Below are positions 26,045-34,159 of a stretch of DNA of 64,000 nucleotides, piece after piece. Both the position numbers and the translations under genes were made by a program. The number at the start of each line of letters is the position of its first letter. Positions within the stretch are counted from its first letter, which is position 1. The notes under the pieces were generated by a model, which ran no database searches, had not been told where the DNA came from, and saw only the letters and a program-made list of their open reading frames with translations. Where the stretch lies: positions 7,405 through 71,404 of the forward strand of contig JAYOFL010000010.1 of the NCBI GenBank assembly GCA_038117205.1, read 5' to 3'. The DNA is from JAQBZY01 sp038117205 (GTDB lineage Bacteria > Pseudomonadota > Alphaproteobacteria > Rhodospirillales > Casp-alpha2).

Positions 26045-26760
26045 CCGAGGGCAAGCGCAACCTCTACGTCATTCAGCACACGGACAGCGAATACCTGGGC
26101 CACATCGAAGACCATTTCGAGGGCCGCGACATCCGCTTCACCTACATCCGGCCGCACACCACCGGCGGCAAGGTGCCGCCGTCGGCGCGGTTCGTCGACG
26201 GCGTCGTGTTCATGGGCGGCGGTCCCTGGGGGGCGGCCGGCGAGCGCGATCTGCCGTCGCTCGCCGACGAGGTGCGGCTGTCGCACGAATGTCTGGCCCT
26301 TGGTATCCCGCAGATCGGCATCGGGCTTGGCGCCCAGATCGTCAGCCTGGGCGGCGGCGGCGGCGTCGAAGCGGCTCCCCTGAGTTTCGAGGTGACGACG
26401 GCGACCCGGACCCGGCCGGAGGCCCTGGGCGGTTACCTGCCGGAGACGTTTCCGGTCGCCATCTACATGCGCGATCGGCCGAAACCGCCGGCCTACGCCG
26501 ATATCCTGGCCACCGCCCCGGACGGACGGCCGCTGCTTTTCCAGTTGGGGCCGAAGGCGTTCGGTTTTTCCGGCCATCCCGGCGTCAAACGGGCCATGGT
26601 CGAGGATTTGATCATGGAATTCGAGGAATCGCCCGAGAATCCGGGGCCTGGGCTCGAACAGATGGGGCGTCTCGGTGGCGCCATCGAGGACGCGCTGGTC
26701 GGTATCATGACCGGCCTGATCCAGGCCACGGGCCTGATGGAGCCGAAGAAGCAATCCTGA
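26041..26760 (+). CDS. Class I glutamine amidotransferase-like protein lacking the catalytic Cys
   Basis: A 239-residue GATase1-fold protein. Where active enzymes have G-x-C-x-G-H-Q it reads G93-I-G95-L-G97-A98-Q (QIGIGLGAQIVSLGGG), so the nucleophile is Gly and the oxyanion His is Ala. The later His-Pro-Glu motif is His179-Pro-Gly (FSGHPGVKR), so the Glu is missing too. Glutaminase activity is therefore unlikely. Genes annotated as glutamine amidotransferase occur in sHdr-LbpA clusters. Coupled to slplA by ATGA, it may be a scaffold or bind another ligand. Confidence 0.82.
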   Translation: MTEGKRNLYVIQHTDSEYLGHIEDHFEGRDIRFTYIRPHTTGGKVPPSARFVDGVVFMGGGPWGAAGERDLPSLADEVRLSHECLALGIPQIGIGLGAQIVSLGGGGGVEAAPLSFEVTTATRTRPEALGGYLPETFPVAIYMRDRPKPPAYADILATAPDGRPLLFQLGPKAFGFSGHPGVKRAMVEDLIMEFEESPENPGPGLEQMGRLGGAIEDALVGIMTGLIQATGLMEPKKQS

Positions 26761-26773
26761 GATTTAAAAACAT

Positions 26774-26811
26774 ATTCAAAAAAGTGAATTTATCTTTTCC
26801 GAATATGATTC
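26774..26811 (+). promoter_or_regulatory. Exact ATTC-N8-GAAT palindrome plus GAATATGAT half-site before dsrE-shdr
   Basis: ATTC (26774-26777), eight bases, then GAAT (26786-26789), inside CATATTC...GTGAATTTAT. A second element GAATATGAT lies at 26801-26809. The gap is AT-rich and 126 bases long, between gat and dsrE. ATTC-N8-GAAT corresponds to the operator described for SqrR-type persulfide repressors. It probably marks the main promoter of the dsrE-shdr-lbpA operon. Confidence 0.65.
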
Positions 26812-26886
26812 TTTGAGTTATGCTACGGTCCGGTTGGGCGCGAACAAAAGCAAAAATGCCCGCATATTGGTGTTTCGGGAGGGCAC

Positions 26887-27267
26887 ATGGCTTCGAAGCT
26901 CGTCATTATTATGGTCAACACCGATCCTCGCAACGGCGAGGAATTGGGCGCGCCGTTCTTTCAAGCGACGGTCGCCGCCGCCATGGATTATGAAGTCGAG
27001 GTGGTCTGCACCGCGACCGCCGGCCAGTTGATGAAGAAGGGCGTGGCGGAGAAGCTGGTCGTGAAGCCCGGCTCGCCCAAGACCGTTTACGATTTCATCA
27101 AGGACGCGCACGATTCCGGCGTTAAGTTCTATTGCTGCTCGCCGAACCTCGATCTGTTCGAGATGGGCGAGGAAGACCTGATCCCGGAATGCGAGGGCAT
27201 TGTCGGCGGCGCCCACGTCATCGAGACGGTGATGGAAGACGACGACGTGCGGGTACTGACCTACTGA
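26887..27267 (+). CDS. dsrE3C: DsrE-family sulfurtransferase (DsrE3C-like)
   Basis: A 126-residue cytoplasmic protein of the DsrE/F fold (KLVIIMVNTDPRNGEELGAP at the start, VYDFIKDAHDSGVKFYCCSP later). The candidate persulfide-carrying residues are the adjacent Cys83-Cys84 in KFYCCSPNLDL; Cys41 is another. In Hyphomicrobium a DsrE3C protein passes sulfur between TusA and the sHdr complex. This gene directly precedes shdrC1, the same position. Subgroup assignment rests on context and overall similarity. Confidence 0.85.
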   Translation: MASKLVIIMVNTDPRNGEELGAPFFQATVAAAMDYEVEVVCTATAGQLMKKGVAEKLVVKPGSPKTVYDFIKDAHDSGVKFYCCSPNLDLFEMGEEDLIPECEGIVGGAHVIETVMEDDDVRVLTY

Positions 27268-27313
27268 GGTTGGCCGACGGACATCAGGCAAGGGAAACCG
27301 TTAGGAACGATCC

Positions 27314-28072
27314 ATGAGCCACGCACACGGCAGCCGCATTCAGGAATTCATCGGCGACCCGGTTTCCGACGCGCCGGCGGTCGATTACGACACCCTGGAA
27401 GAAGTCTTCAAGGACATCCAGGCGGACATCCGTTACGACCATGAGCTCAACGGCTGCCTGAACTGCGGCATCTGCACGGCCACCTGCCCGGCCGCGCACT
27501 ATTACGATTTCAGCCCGCGCGAGATCGTCCAGCTTCTCTGGACCGAGAACCTGGAAGGCATCTACGACGCCATGCAGGAGAAGATCTGGTCCTGCGCCCA
27601 GTGCTACACCTGCGCCGCGCGCTGTCCGTTCGGCAACTCGCCGGGCGGCCTGGTCATGATCCTCCGCGAGGTCGCCATCAAGCACGGCATGCAGTCGGCG
27701 AAGGACGTGCTGCGCCCGTTCTCGCGCGTCATGCTGAAGCTGATCTCCACCGGCAACCAGCTGGCGCCGAACATGATTACGCCCGACCACTTCCCGGACT
27801 GGGGTCCGAACATTTCCAAGGTCGACGCGCCCTTGAAGCTGCTGCGCAAGGCCATCCCCATGCCGACCCTCAACACCATCGAGACGGCCTGGGAAGTGAA
27901 CCTCAGAACCTCCGTCGAGCTTTACACCATCTGGGAAATGACCGGCGTTCTCGATCAGCTCGAAACCATCGACGAGAACCTGTTCGACGTCATCTCCGAC
28001 ATCATGGACGAGAAGCGCGACGACTACGACGACTGGCTCGAAGACCAGGAAGACGAAGAGGACGACGATTGA
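27314..28072 (+). CDS. shdrC1: sHdr complex iron-sulfur subunit C1
   Basis: A 252-residue HdrC-like ferredoxin subunit of the cytoplasmic sulfur-oxidising heterodisulfide-reductase-like complex. It contains two 4Fe-4S motifs, CLNCGICTATCP and CAQCYTCAARCP, roughly residues 50-105. The C-terminus is extremely acidic (EDEEDDD). It is the first structural gene of the canonical order C1-B1-A-H-C2-B2. Its role is electron transfer between the active site in HdrB and the flavin subunit. Confidence 0.93.
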   Translation: MSHAHGSRIQEFIGDPVSDAPAVDYDTLEEVFKDIQADIRYDHELNGCLNCGICTATCPAAHYYDFSPREIVQLLWTENLEGIYDAMQEKIWSCAQCYTCAARCPFGNSPGGLVMILREVAIKHGMQSAKDVLRPFSRVMLKLISTGNQLAPNMITPDHFPDWGPNISKVDAPLKLLRKAIPMPTLNTIETAWEVNLRTSVELYTIWEMTGVLDQLETIDENLFDVISDIMDEKRDDYDDWLEDQEDEEDDD

Positions 28073-28112
28073 CCCCGCGCCCGGCGCGCGGCCCCAGTCA
28101 AGGAGATTAGGC

Positions 28113-29462
28113 ATGAGCGACAACACGGACGGCACCCGCTTCACCGGTCACGGCAACGAATGGCGTGACGCCAAGCTCGCCCCCGCCGAGGCGCAGGCGG
28201 CGACGCAATGGGTCGAGGCCCGCGTCGACAAGCGGTCGATGCTGACCAACAAGGACCGGGTCGAGGACGTGCGCGACCTGATGTGGGATCTGGAGAAGGA
28301 CGGCCAGATCGTCGTGCACCGGATGCGCGACGAGTATCAGCCCGTCACCGTCAAGACGCTGTTCGGCTGGGACAAGAAAATCCCGACGACGCGGCTCTGG
28401 CATCACAAGTCCTGCGGCCAGTGCGGCAACATTCCGGGCTACCCGACGTCGCTGCTGTGGCTCATGAACGAGATGAACATCGACTATCTCGACGAGACCG
28501 ACCAGACGTCCTGCACGGCGTGGAACTACCACGGCTCGGGCATCGGCAACGTCGAAAGCCTGGCCGCCGTGTTCCTCCGCAACTTCCACCAGGCCTACGT
28601 CGCCGCACGCGCTGAGGGCCGCGAGGACGGTTACTACTATCCGCTCGTGCACTGCGGCACGTCGTTCGGCAACTACAAGGAAATCCGGATGTTCCTGCTG
28701 CAGTCGGCGGAACTCCGCGAGCGGGTGACGAAGATTCTCGGCAAGCTCGGCCGTCTCGTCGACGGCAAGCTGCTGATCCCCGAGGAAATCGTCCACTATT
28801 CGGAATGGCTGCACGTGATGCGCCAGAAGATCCGCGAGCGCCAGACGGTCGACGTCTCGCATCTCCGCGCCACCATCCATCCGGCCTGCCACGTCTACAA
28901 GATGATCCCGGAAGACGCCGTCTACGACGACAGCATCCTGGAAGGAAACCGCGTCGCCGTTTCCACCGGCATCATTCAGGAACTCGGCGCCCAGGTGATC
29001 GACTATTCGACGTGGTACGATTGCTGCGGCTTCGGCTTCCGCCACATCATCTCGGAGCGTGAGTTCACCCGCTCCTACTCGATCGACCGCAAGATCCGCG
29101 TCGCCGTCGAGGAAGCGCAGGCCGACGTCATGATCGGGCACGACACCGGCTGCATCACGACCCTCGACAAAAACCAGTGGATCAGCAAGGCCAAGGGCGG
29201 CGACGGCGTGTCGCTGCCGATCGTCGCCGACTGCCAGTTCGCGGCCCTCGCCTGCGGCGCGCATCCGTACAAGATCGCGCAGATGCACTGGCACGCGTCG
29301 CCGGTGGAAACGCTGCTCGCCAAGATGGGTCTCGACTGGGAAAAGTCGAAGGCCGAGTTCGAGGCGTACCTGAAGGACGTCGAGGCCGGCAAGGTTGAGA
29401 ACCTCTACGACCCGCGCCGCCGCATCACGTCGGGTCCGGGCTTCCGCCCGGCGGCGAAATAA
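28113..29462 (+). CDS. shdrB1: sHdr complex HdrB-like subunit B1
   Basis: A 449-residue HdrB-type subunit, longer than B2. Cysteine-rich segments are KSCGQCGNIPGYPTS, HPACHVYKM with YDCCGFGFRHI, and GHDTGCITTLD; the CCG-type motifs coordinate the unusual noncubane or related Fe-S cluster in HdrB relatives. A strong AAGGAG ribosome site precedes the ATG. Together with A, C1, B2 and C2 it forms the sulfur-oxidising catalytic core. The assignment follows size, motifs and gene order. Confidence 0.92.
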   Translation: MSDNTDGTRFTGHGNEWRDAKLAPAEAQAATQWVEARVDKRSMLTNKDRVEDVRDLMWDLEKDGQIVVHRMRDEYQPVTVKTLFGWDKKIPTTRLWHHKSCGQCGNIPGYPTSLLWLMNEMNIDYLDETDQTSCTAWNYHGSGIGNVESLAAVFLRNFHQAYVAARAEGREDGYYYPLVHCGTSFGNYKEIRMFLLQSAELRERVTKILGKLGRLVDGKLLIPEEIVHYSEWLHVMRQKIRERQTVDVSHLRATIHPACHVYKMIPEDAVYDDSILEGNRVAVSTGIIQELGAQVIDYSTWYDCCGFGFRHIISEREFTRSYSIDRKIRVAVEEAQADVMIGHDTGCITTLDKNQWISKAKGGDGVSLPIVADCQFAALACGAHPYKIAQMHWHASPVETLLAKMGLDWEKSKAEFEAYLKDVEAGKVENLYDPRRRITSGPGFRPAAK

Positions 29463-29499
29463 CGCCCGCGCCGCAACGAACGCATACAGGGGAAGTCGA

Positions 29500-30552
29500 A
29501 TGTCCAAGCCCATTCTCGTGGTCGGCGCCGGGCCGGCCGGTCTTTCCGCCAGCCATGCCCTCGCTTCCGTCGGCAAGCAGGTGATCCTCGTCGACAAGGC
29601 GGACCGTCTCGGCGGCACGCCGATCCTGTCCGGCTACGCCAAGCTGGTGCCGAGCGGCCTGTGGGCCAAGGACGCCATCGGCGGCATGGTCGACCGCGTG
29701 CAGGGCAACGGCGCCATCAAGGCCATGACGCAGACCAGCATCGCCGAATTCAACGGCACGCCCGGCAACTTCACCGCCAAGATGTCGAACGGCGAGACGG
29801 TGGACGCGTCGGCCGCCATCCTCTGCACCGGGTTCAGCCACTTCGATTCCGTCAACAAGCCGGAATGGGGCTTCGGCATGTTCCCCGACGTCGTCACGAC
29901 GACGCAGGTCGAGCAGATGATCTCGTCCGGCCAGGGCGTGCGCTGCCCGTCCGACGGCCGCAAGCCGCAGCGGGTCGCCATCCTGCTCTGCGTCGGCTCC
30001 CGCGACCGCCAGATCGGCCGCGAATGGTGCTCGAAGATCTGCTGCACGGTGTCGTCGAACATCGCCATGGAAATCCGCGAAGAGCTGCCGGACTGCCACG
30101 TCTACATCTACTACATGGACATCCGCACGTTTGGTCTCTACGAGGACACCTACTACTGGCGCAGCCAGGAAGAGTTCAAAATCAAGTACATCAAGGCCCG
30201 CATCGCGGAAGTGACCTCGAACGGCGAGAAGCTGATCGTCAAGGGCGAGGACACGCTGGTGAAGCGGCCGATCACCATCCCGTTCGACATGGTGGTGCAC
30301 GCCGTCGGCATGGACCCGAACGTCGACAACGTTCTGATCGCCTCGATCTTCGGCGTCGAACTGCAGCAGCACGGCCACATCAAGCGGCTCGACACTTACA
30401 GCTCCATGGCCGCTACGTCGCGGCCGGGCGTGTTCGTCGCCGGCGCCGCCACGGGTCCGGAAACCATCGACGATTCGATCGCGCAGGGCCAGGGCGCGGC
30501 CATGGCGGCGCTCGCCGTCGCCGCCGGCAACTCCATGCAGGCGGCCGAATAG
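29500..30552 (+). CDS. shdrA: sHdr complex FAD subunit A
   Basis: A 350-residue HdrA-like flavoprotein. The FAD Rossmann motif is at the very start (PILVVGAGPAGLSASHALAS), and the conserved cysteine group is in CVGSRDRQIGREWCSKICC. Chain length matches the short HdrA of sulfur oxidisers, which lacks the extra ferredoxin domains of methanogen HdrA. The start at 29500 has a GGGGAAG ribosome site; an earlier in-frame start at 29395 would overlap shdrB1. The gene ends with TAG. Confidence 0.93.
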   Translation: MSKPILVVGAGPAGLSASHALASVGKQVILVDKADRLGGTPILSGYAKLVPSGLWAKDAIGGMVDRVQGNGAIKAMTQTSIAEFNGTPGNFTAKMSNGETVDASAAILCTGFSHFDSVNKPEWGFGMFPDVVTTTQVEQMISSGQGVRCPSDGRKPQRVAILLCVGSRDRQIGREWCSKICCTVSSNIAMEIREELPDCHVYIYYMDIRTFGLYEDTYYWRSQEEFKIKYIKARIAEVTSNGEKLIVKGEDTLVKRPITIPFDMVVHAVGMDPNVDNVLIASIFGVELQQHGHIKRLDTYSSMAATSRPGVFVAGAATGPETIDDSIAQGQGAAMAALAVAAGNSMQAAE

Positions 30553-30565
30553 GGCTGAACGGGCA

Positions 30566-31426
30566 ATGGGCCTTCCGACCAACGCCATCGACGACCAGGG
30601 CCGCCCGGTCCTGCATCTGAGCGGCCCGAAATTGACGGCGGCGCTCGAGATGGTTGTCGGGCTCGCCGACGATCTCGGCGGCGTCGAGGCGCTGGTGAAG
30701 GGCCTCGCCTTCAAGACCGGCGTGTTTCAAGAGGTCTTTCAGCCGAGCAAGATCCACTCCCTCGACCGCGACACCTTCCTCGGCCTTTGCGCCTTCATGG
30801 CGCCGGTGCGCCGGCGTATCGGGCCGTGGCTGGAGGAAGCGGCGCCCGACGGCATGGACACGGTCCGCGCCGCCATGAAGGCCCTCGTCGAGGAAGCGAC
30901 GCACACGGCGGAAGCCGACGCGGCGGTGCATCGCTTCTGCGCCCGGTTCCCGGACGGCAAGGCGTTCCGCTGGGTCCGTGACTTGGCGGCCGAGATTCTC
31001 CACAACGTCATGCCGGAACAGTATCCGCTGATGACCCGCTGGGTCTGGGACGCCAAGGCCAACACCGGCGTGCTCCGGGAAATCTGGCACGACGACAACA
31101 TCGACCACATGACCCTCGACGTGCCGGACGGCTATCAGACCTATCTGGTGCTGCGCGAGGAATTGAGCCAGTTCCTGACCGACAACGGCGTCTTCCGCGA
31201 CATGCCGCAATACGTCGATCTGCTGTGCGCGCAGGTTTACGGCAACTACATCTGCGAACAGGGCGGCACGTACCTCAGGACAGACTTCGCCGCCGCCGAG
31301 GATCCGACGCAGTACACGCGCCGCATGCTCGGTCTGGACGGCATCGACCCGGAAACCGGCCGCACCCGCGCCAAGGGCACCAAGGGCCGGCCGGTCGTCC
31401 TCGACGCCGACCAAGCGGCGGATTGA
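30566..31426 (+). CDS. shdrH: sHdr cluster protein of unknown function (shdrH / 'hyp')
   Basis: A 286-residue soluble protein with no catalytic domain that I recognise. It occurs at the fixed place between shdrA and shdrC2 in sHdr clusters, and the same order is seen here with a 13-base gap upstream and 19 bases downstream. It is acidic and has scattered cysteines (FLGLCAFM, VHRFCARF, VDLLCAQVYGNYICEQGG). No signal peptide is present, so it is cytoplasmic. A structural or assembly role for the complex is the usual guess. Confidence 0.85.
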   Translation: MGLPTNAIDDQGRPVLHLSGPKLTAALEMVVGLADDLGGVEALVKGLAFKTGVFQEVFQPSKIHSLDRDTFLGLCAFMAPVRRRIGPWLEEAAPDGMDTVRAAMKALVEEATHTAEADAAVHRFCARFPDGKAFRWVRDLAAEILHNVMPEQYPLMTRWVWDAKANTGVLREIWHDDNIDHMTLDVPDGYQTYLVLREELSQFLTDNGVFRDMPQYVDLLCAQVYGNYICEQGGTYLRTDFAAAEDPTQYTRRMLGLDGIDPETGRTRAKGTKGRPVVLDADQAAD

Positions 31427-31445
31427 ACGGAGAAGGTGAGCATCC

Positions 31446-32186
31446 ATGCCGATACATGAAAAATCGCTGATCCGTCCGGAAAACCTCCTCGAACACGAAA
31501 AGCTCGAGATCGACGGCGTCGACGTCTCGGGTCACTGGAGCACCTTCATCCAGACCCGCGTCGTCAGCGACTACAACGAGGACATGCAGGACGAGATCGC
31601 GGCGCTGCCGGGCGGCGAAAACATTCACCGTTGCTGGCAGTGCGGTTCGTGCACCAACGCCTGCACGGTCAATGCCGTCAATCCGCGCTTCAATCCGCGT
31701 TACTGGATCTATCTGGCGCGCATCGGCATGGAATCGGAACTGCTGCGCGACAAGGACATCATCTGGCAGTGCGTGTCGTGCAACAAGTGCACCTACATCT
31801 GCCCGCGCGACGTGAACCCGGAAGGCGTCATGAAGGCCATGTCGCATTGGCTGGAAATGAAGGGCCATACCGAGAAGTCGCCGTCCATGCACTTCGACGA
31901 GGTGTTTTCGAAGCAGGTCTTCGATACCGGTAAGATCGAGGAAGGCCGCACCATCCGCGGCTTCTTCGCGCGCACCGGTCAGGAACTGAACCAGGATTGG
32001 CTGGTCGAAATGGTCAGGCGGATGCTCAAGCACCTGCCGGTGAAACTGCTGTTCGCCATGGGCCTGCAGGGCGTCCTCAGGCCGCGCACGCGCGGCTGGG
32101 GCCCGGCCCGGGACGCCATCAATGAATACGTCGCCGAGAAGCACGCCGAGCACCGGCGCGCCCTGAAACTCGATCCGGCCGAATAA
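31446..32186 (+). CDS. shdrC2: sHdr complex iron-sulfur subunit C2
   Basis: A 246-residue second HdrC-like subunit. Its 4Fe-4S motifs are CWQCGSCTNACTV and CVSCNKCTYICP, at about residues 64-120. The first ends CTV rather than CP, as is usual for the family's second ferredoxin. Ribosome site GGAGAAGG precedes the ATG. It pairs with shdrB2, 11 bases downstream. Confidence 0.93.
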   Translation: MPIHEKSLIRPENLLEHEKLEIDGVDVSGHWSTFIQTRVVSDYNEDMQDEIAALPGGENIHRCWQCGSCTNACTVNAVNPRFNPRYWIYLARIGMESELLRDKDIIWQCVSCNKCTYICPRDVNPEGVMKAMSHWLEMKGHTEKSPSMHFDEVFSKQVFDTGKIEEGRTIRGFFARTGQELNQDWLVEMVRRMLKHLPVKLLFAMGLQGVLRPRTRGWGPARDAINEYVAEKHAEHRRALKLDPAE

Positions 32187-32197
32187 GGAGAGGCGCC

Positions 32198-33133
32198 ATG
32201 AACGAGACCTCGAAGAAATACGGCAAGGTCGCCTACTATCCGGGCTGCGCGCTGGAAGGTTCCGGGCATTCGTACAACCGCTCGACGCAGGAAGTCGGCA
32301 AGGCGCTCGGCCTCGATCTGGTCGAAGTCGACAACTGGAATTGCTGCGGCGCCATGGAGGTCAAGAACATCGACCCCAAGCTGCAGACGTACCTGTCGTC
32401 CCGCGTCATGAGCATCGCCGCCAACGAAATGGGCTTCGACACCGTGATGGCGCCCTGCAACGGCTGCTATCACAACCTGAAGAAGGCCGAATACGATCTG
32501 GCGCACGATCCGGAATCGGTCGAGGTCATCGACCGGCTTTCCAAGAAGGCCGGCCACGAGACCTACGAAGCGGGCCAGGTGGAGACCATCCACGCCCTCG
32601 ACTGGATCAAGGAAGGCATCGGTGAGGACGGGCTCAAGGCGCGGGTGAAGAACTCGCTTTCCGGCCTCAAGATCGCCAACTACTACGGTTGCATGTACAC
32701 CCGGCCGCGCCATATCTTCCCGGAAAAGGACAAGGGGCCTGGCAGCGAATCGACCTCGCAGCCGCATTTCATGGACGACCTGCTAGCCGCCGCCGGCGCC
32801 CAGAACGTCGATTTCCCCCTCAAGACCGCGTGCTGCGGCGGGGCGCACACCCTTTCCGACTCCGACATGTCGACCAAGCTGGTGATGAACATCCTCCGCG
32901 CCGCCGAGGCATCGGGCGCCGACGTCGTCGCCACCGAATGCCCGACCTGCCATTCCGGTCTGGAAATGCATCAGGTGCGGGGCGAGAAGCGGTTCGGCTT
33001 CAAATCGAAGGTGAAGATCCTCTATTTCACGCAACTCCTGGGCCTTGCCCTCGGCCTCAAGCCGAAGAGCCTCGGCGTGCACGAGAACATTTCCGACTCG
33101 ATGGATTTCCTGAAGGAGAAGGGTCTGGCATGA
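32198..33133 (+). CDS. shdrB2: sHdr complex HdrB-like subunit B2
   Basis: A 311-residue HdrB-type subunit with two CCG-domain cysteine sets: YPGCALEGSGHSYNRS with NWNCCGAMEVKN in the N-terminal half, and NYYGCMYTRPRH, TACCGGAHTLSD and ATECPTCHSGLEMHQ in the C-terminal half. These bind the noncubane 4Fe-4S clusters of classical HdrB. The TGA overlaps the ATG of the following small gene, so the two are co-translated. Confidence 0.93.
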   Translation: MNETSKKYGKVAYYPGCALEGSGHSYNRSTQEVGKALGLDLVEVDNWNCCGAMEVKNIDPKLQTYLSSRVMSIAANEMGFDTVMAPCNGCYHNLKKAEYDLAHDPESVEVIDRLSKKAGHETYEAGQVETIHALDWIKEGIGEDGLKARVKNSLSGLKIANYYGCMYTRPRHIFPEKDKGPGSESTSQPHFMDDLLAAAGAQNVDFPLKTACCGGAHTLSDSDMSTKLVMNILRAAEASGADVVATECPTCHSGLEMHQVRGEKRFGFKSKVKILYFTQLLGLALGLKPKSLGVHENISDSMDFLKEKGLA

Positions 33134-33543
33134 CGCCGCTCGCCGACATGGAACTGGCGATCAGCCTCGCCGCCGCCTGCGACGACCCGAAGCTCGGCGC
33201 CGAACGGCTGCTGGGCCTCGGCGAGGAAATCCTCTGCCATTGGATCGAAGCCCGCGACGAGACGCCGACCGACGGCACGCACGAGGGCTTCCGCCTGATC
33301 GCCCTGCACCGTCAGGGCGCCAAGGGCGACCCGTCCTTCAACGCCTGCCGGGAAACCTGCCGGGAACTTGCCTATCATTTCAACCTGATCGCCGCCGCGC
33401 CGGACCGCGCCGAGGCCGCCAGGCTGCTGACGATGATGGGCATGGTGGCGACGCATCTGTTTCTGTTCATCGCCGGCAAGCTCCAGGAATCGGGGCTCGG
33501 TGAATTCTGCTGTTCCTCTAAGCCGCTGCACGCGGCAGAATAG
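33130..33543 (+). CDS. Small Cys-rich protein between shdrB2 and lbpA, function unknown
   Basis: A 137-residue cytoplasmic, mostly helical protein. No known domain was recognised. Six cysteines stand out: one each in SLAAACDD and EEILCHW, two in NACRETC, and a CC pair near the C-terminus in GEFCCSSKP. It is coupled to shdrB2 by an ATGA overlap and ends 38 bases before lbpA. The constant position in sHdr clusters suggests it serves the complex or LbpA. Metal, cluster or persulfide binding through the Cys residues is conjecture. Confidence 0.8.
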   Translation: MTPLADMELAISLAAACDDPKLGAERLLGLGEEILCHWIEARDETPTDGTHEGFRLIALHRQGAKGDPSFNACRETCRELAYHFNLIAAAPDRAEAARLLTMMGMVATHLFLFIAGKLQESGLGEFCCSSKPLHAAE

Positions 33544-33581
33544 GCGTAGGCGCGACACAAGAGACTTGGGGAGGCAAAAAG

Positions 33582-34022
33582 ATGCCCGTCGTAAAAGGAT
33601 GCAACCTGCCGGACGACCTGCTGTACGACGTGGAAAACCACGTCTGGTTCAAGGAAATGGATGACGGCAACGTCAAGGTCGGCATGACCGCGATCGCCGC
33701 CGCCATGGCCGGGCAACTGGTCGCGGTGACGCCGAAGAAGGTCGGCCGCAGCGTCGCCGCCGGCAAGTCCTGCGCCACCGTCGAAAGCGGCAAGTGGGTC
33801 GGCCCCGCCAAGTCCGCCGCCGCCGGCGAAATCGTCGAGGTCAACGAAGCGGTCGTCAGCAAGCCCGACACGGCCAACGCTGATCCCTACGACGCCGGTT
33901 GGCTGGTGATCCTGAAGCCGGAAGACTGGGCCAGCGTGAAGCCGGGCCTGGTGCCGGGAAGCTCCGTCGCCGCCCCCTACGAGGCGAAGATGAACGCGGA
34001 CGGCTTCGCCGGCTGCGGCTGA
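33582..34022 (+). CDS. lbpA: Lipoate-binding protein of sulfur oxidation (LbpA)
   Basis: A 146-residue GcvH-like lipoyl-domain protein. The modified lysine is Lys71 in TVESGKWVGPAKSAAAGEI; the SGKWVG context differs from the ES(V/D)K(A/S) of true glycine cleavage H proteins and is typical of LbpA. It carries the lipoyl arm that works with the sHdr complex, and is made active by the sLplA/LipS1/LipS2 system encoded upstream. No GcvT, GcvP or other glycine-cleavage gene is nearby. Its ATG follows GGGGAGG. Confidence 0.93.
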   Translation: MPVVKGCNLPDDLLYDVENHVWFKEMDDGNVKVGMTAIAAAMAGQLVAVTPKKVGRSVAAGKSCATVESGKWVGPAKSAAAGEIVEVNEAVVSKPDTANADPYDAGWLVILKPEDWASVKPGLVPGSSVAAPYEAKMNADGFAGCG

Positions 34023-34159
34023 CGCCGGGATAACCGCTCCTCCATTCCACGCCCGGCCAATTCGGGCTATCATGCTTCCGCGCATGACGGGACAAGTTCG
34101 GCACGGCGGACATCCGCTGAAAGACCGAACGACCCGTCCGGCATCAGGGAGGATGACCA

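Noticed and set aside
33582..34022. Glycine cleavage system H protein
   Set aside because: No gcvT or gcvP nearby, Lys context SGKWVG fits LbpA, and the neighbours are sHdr and lipoate assembly genes.
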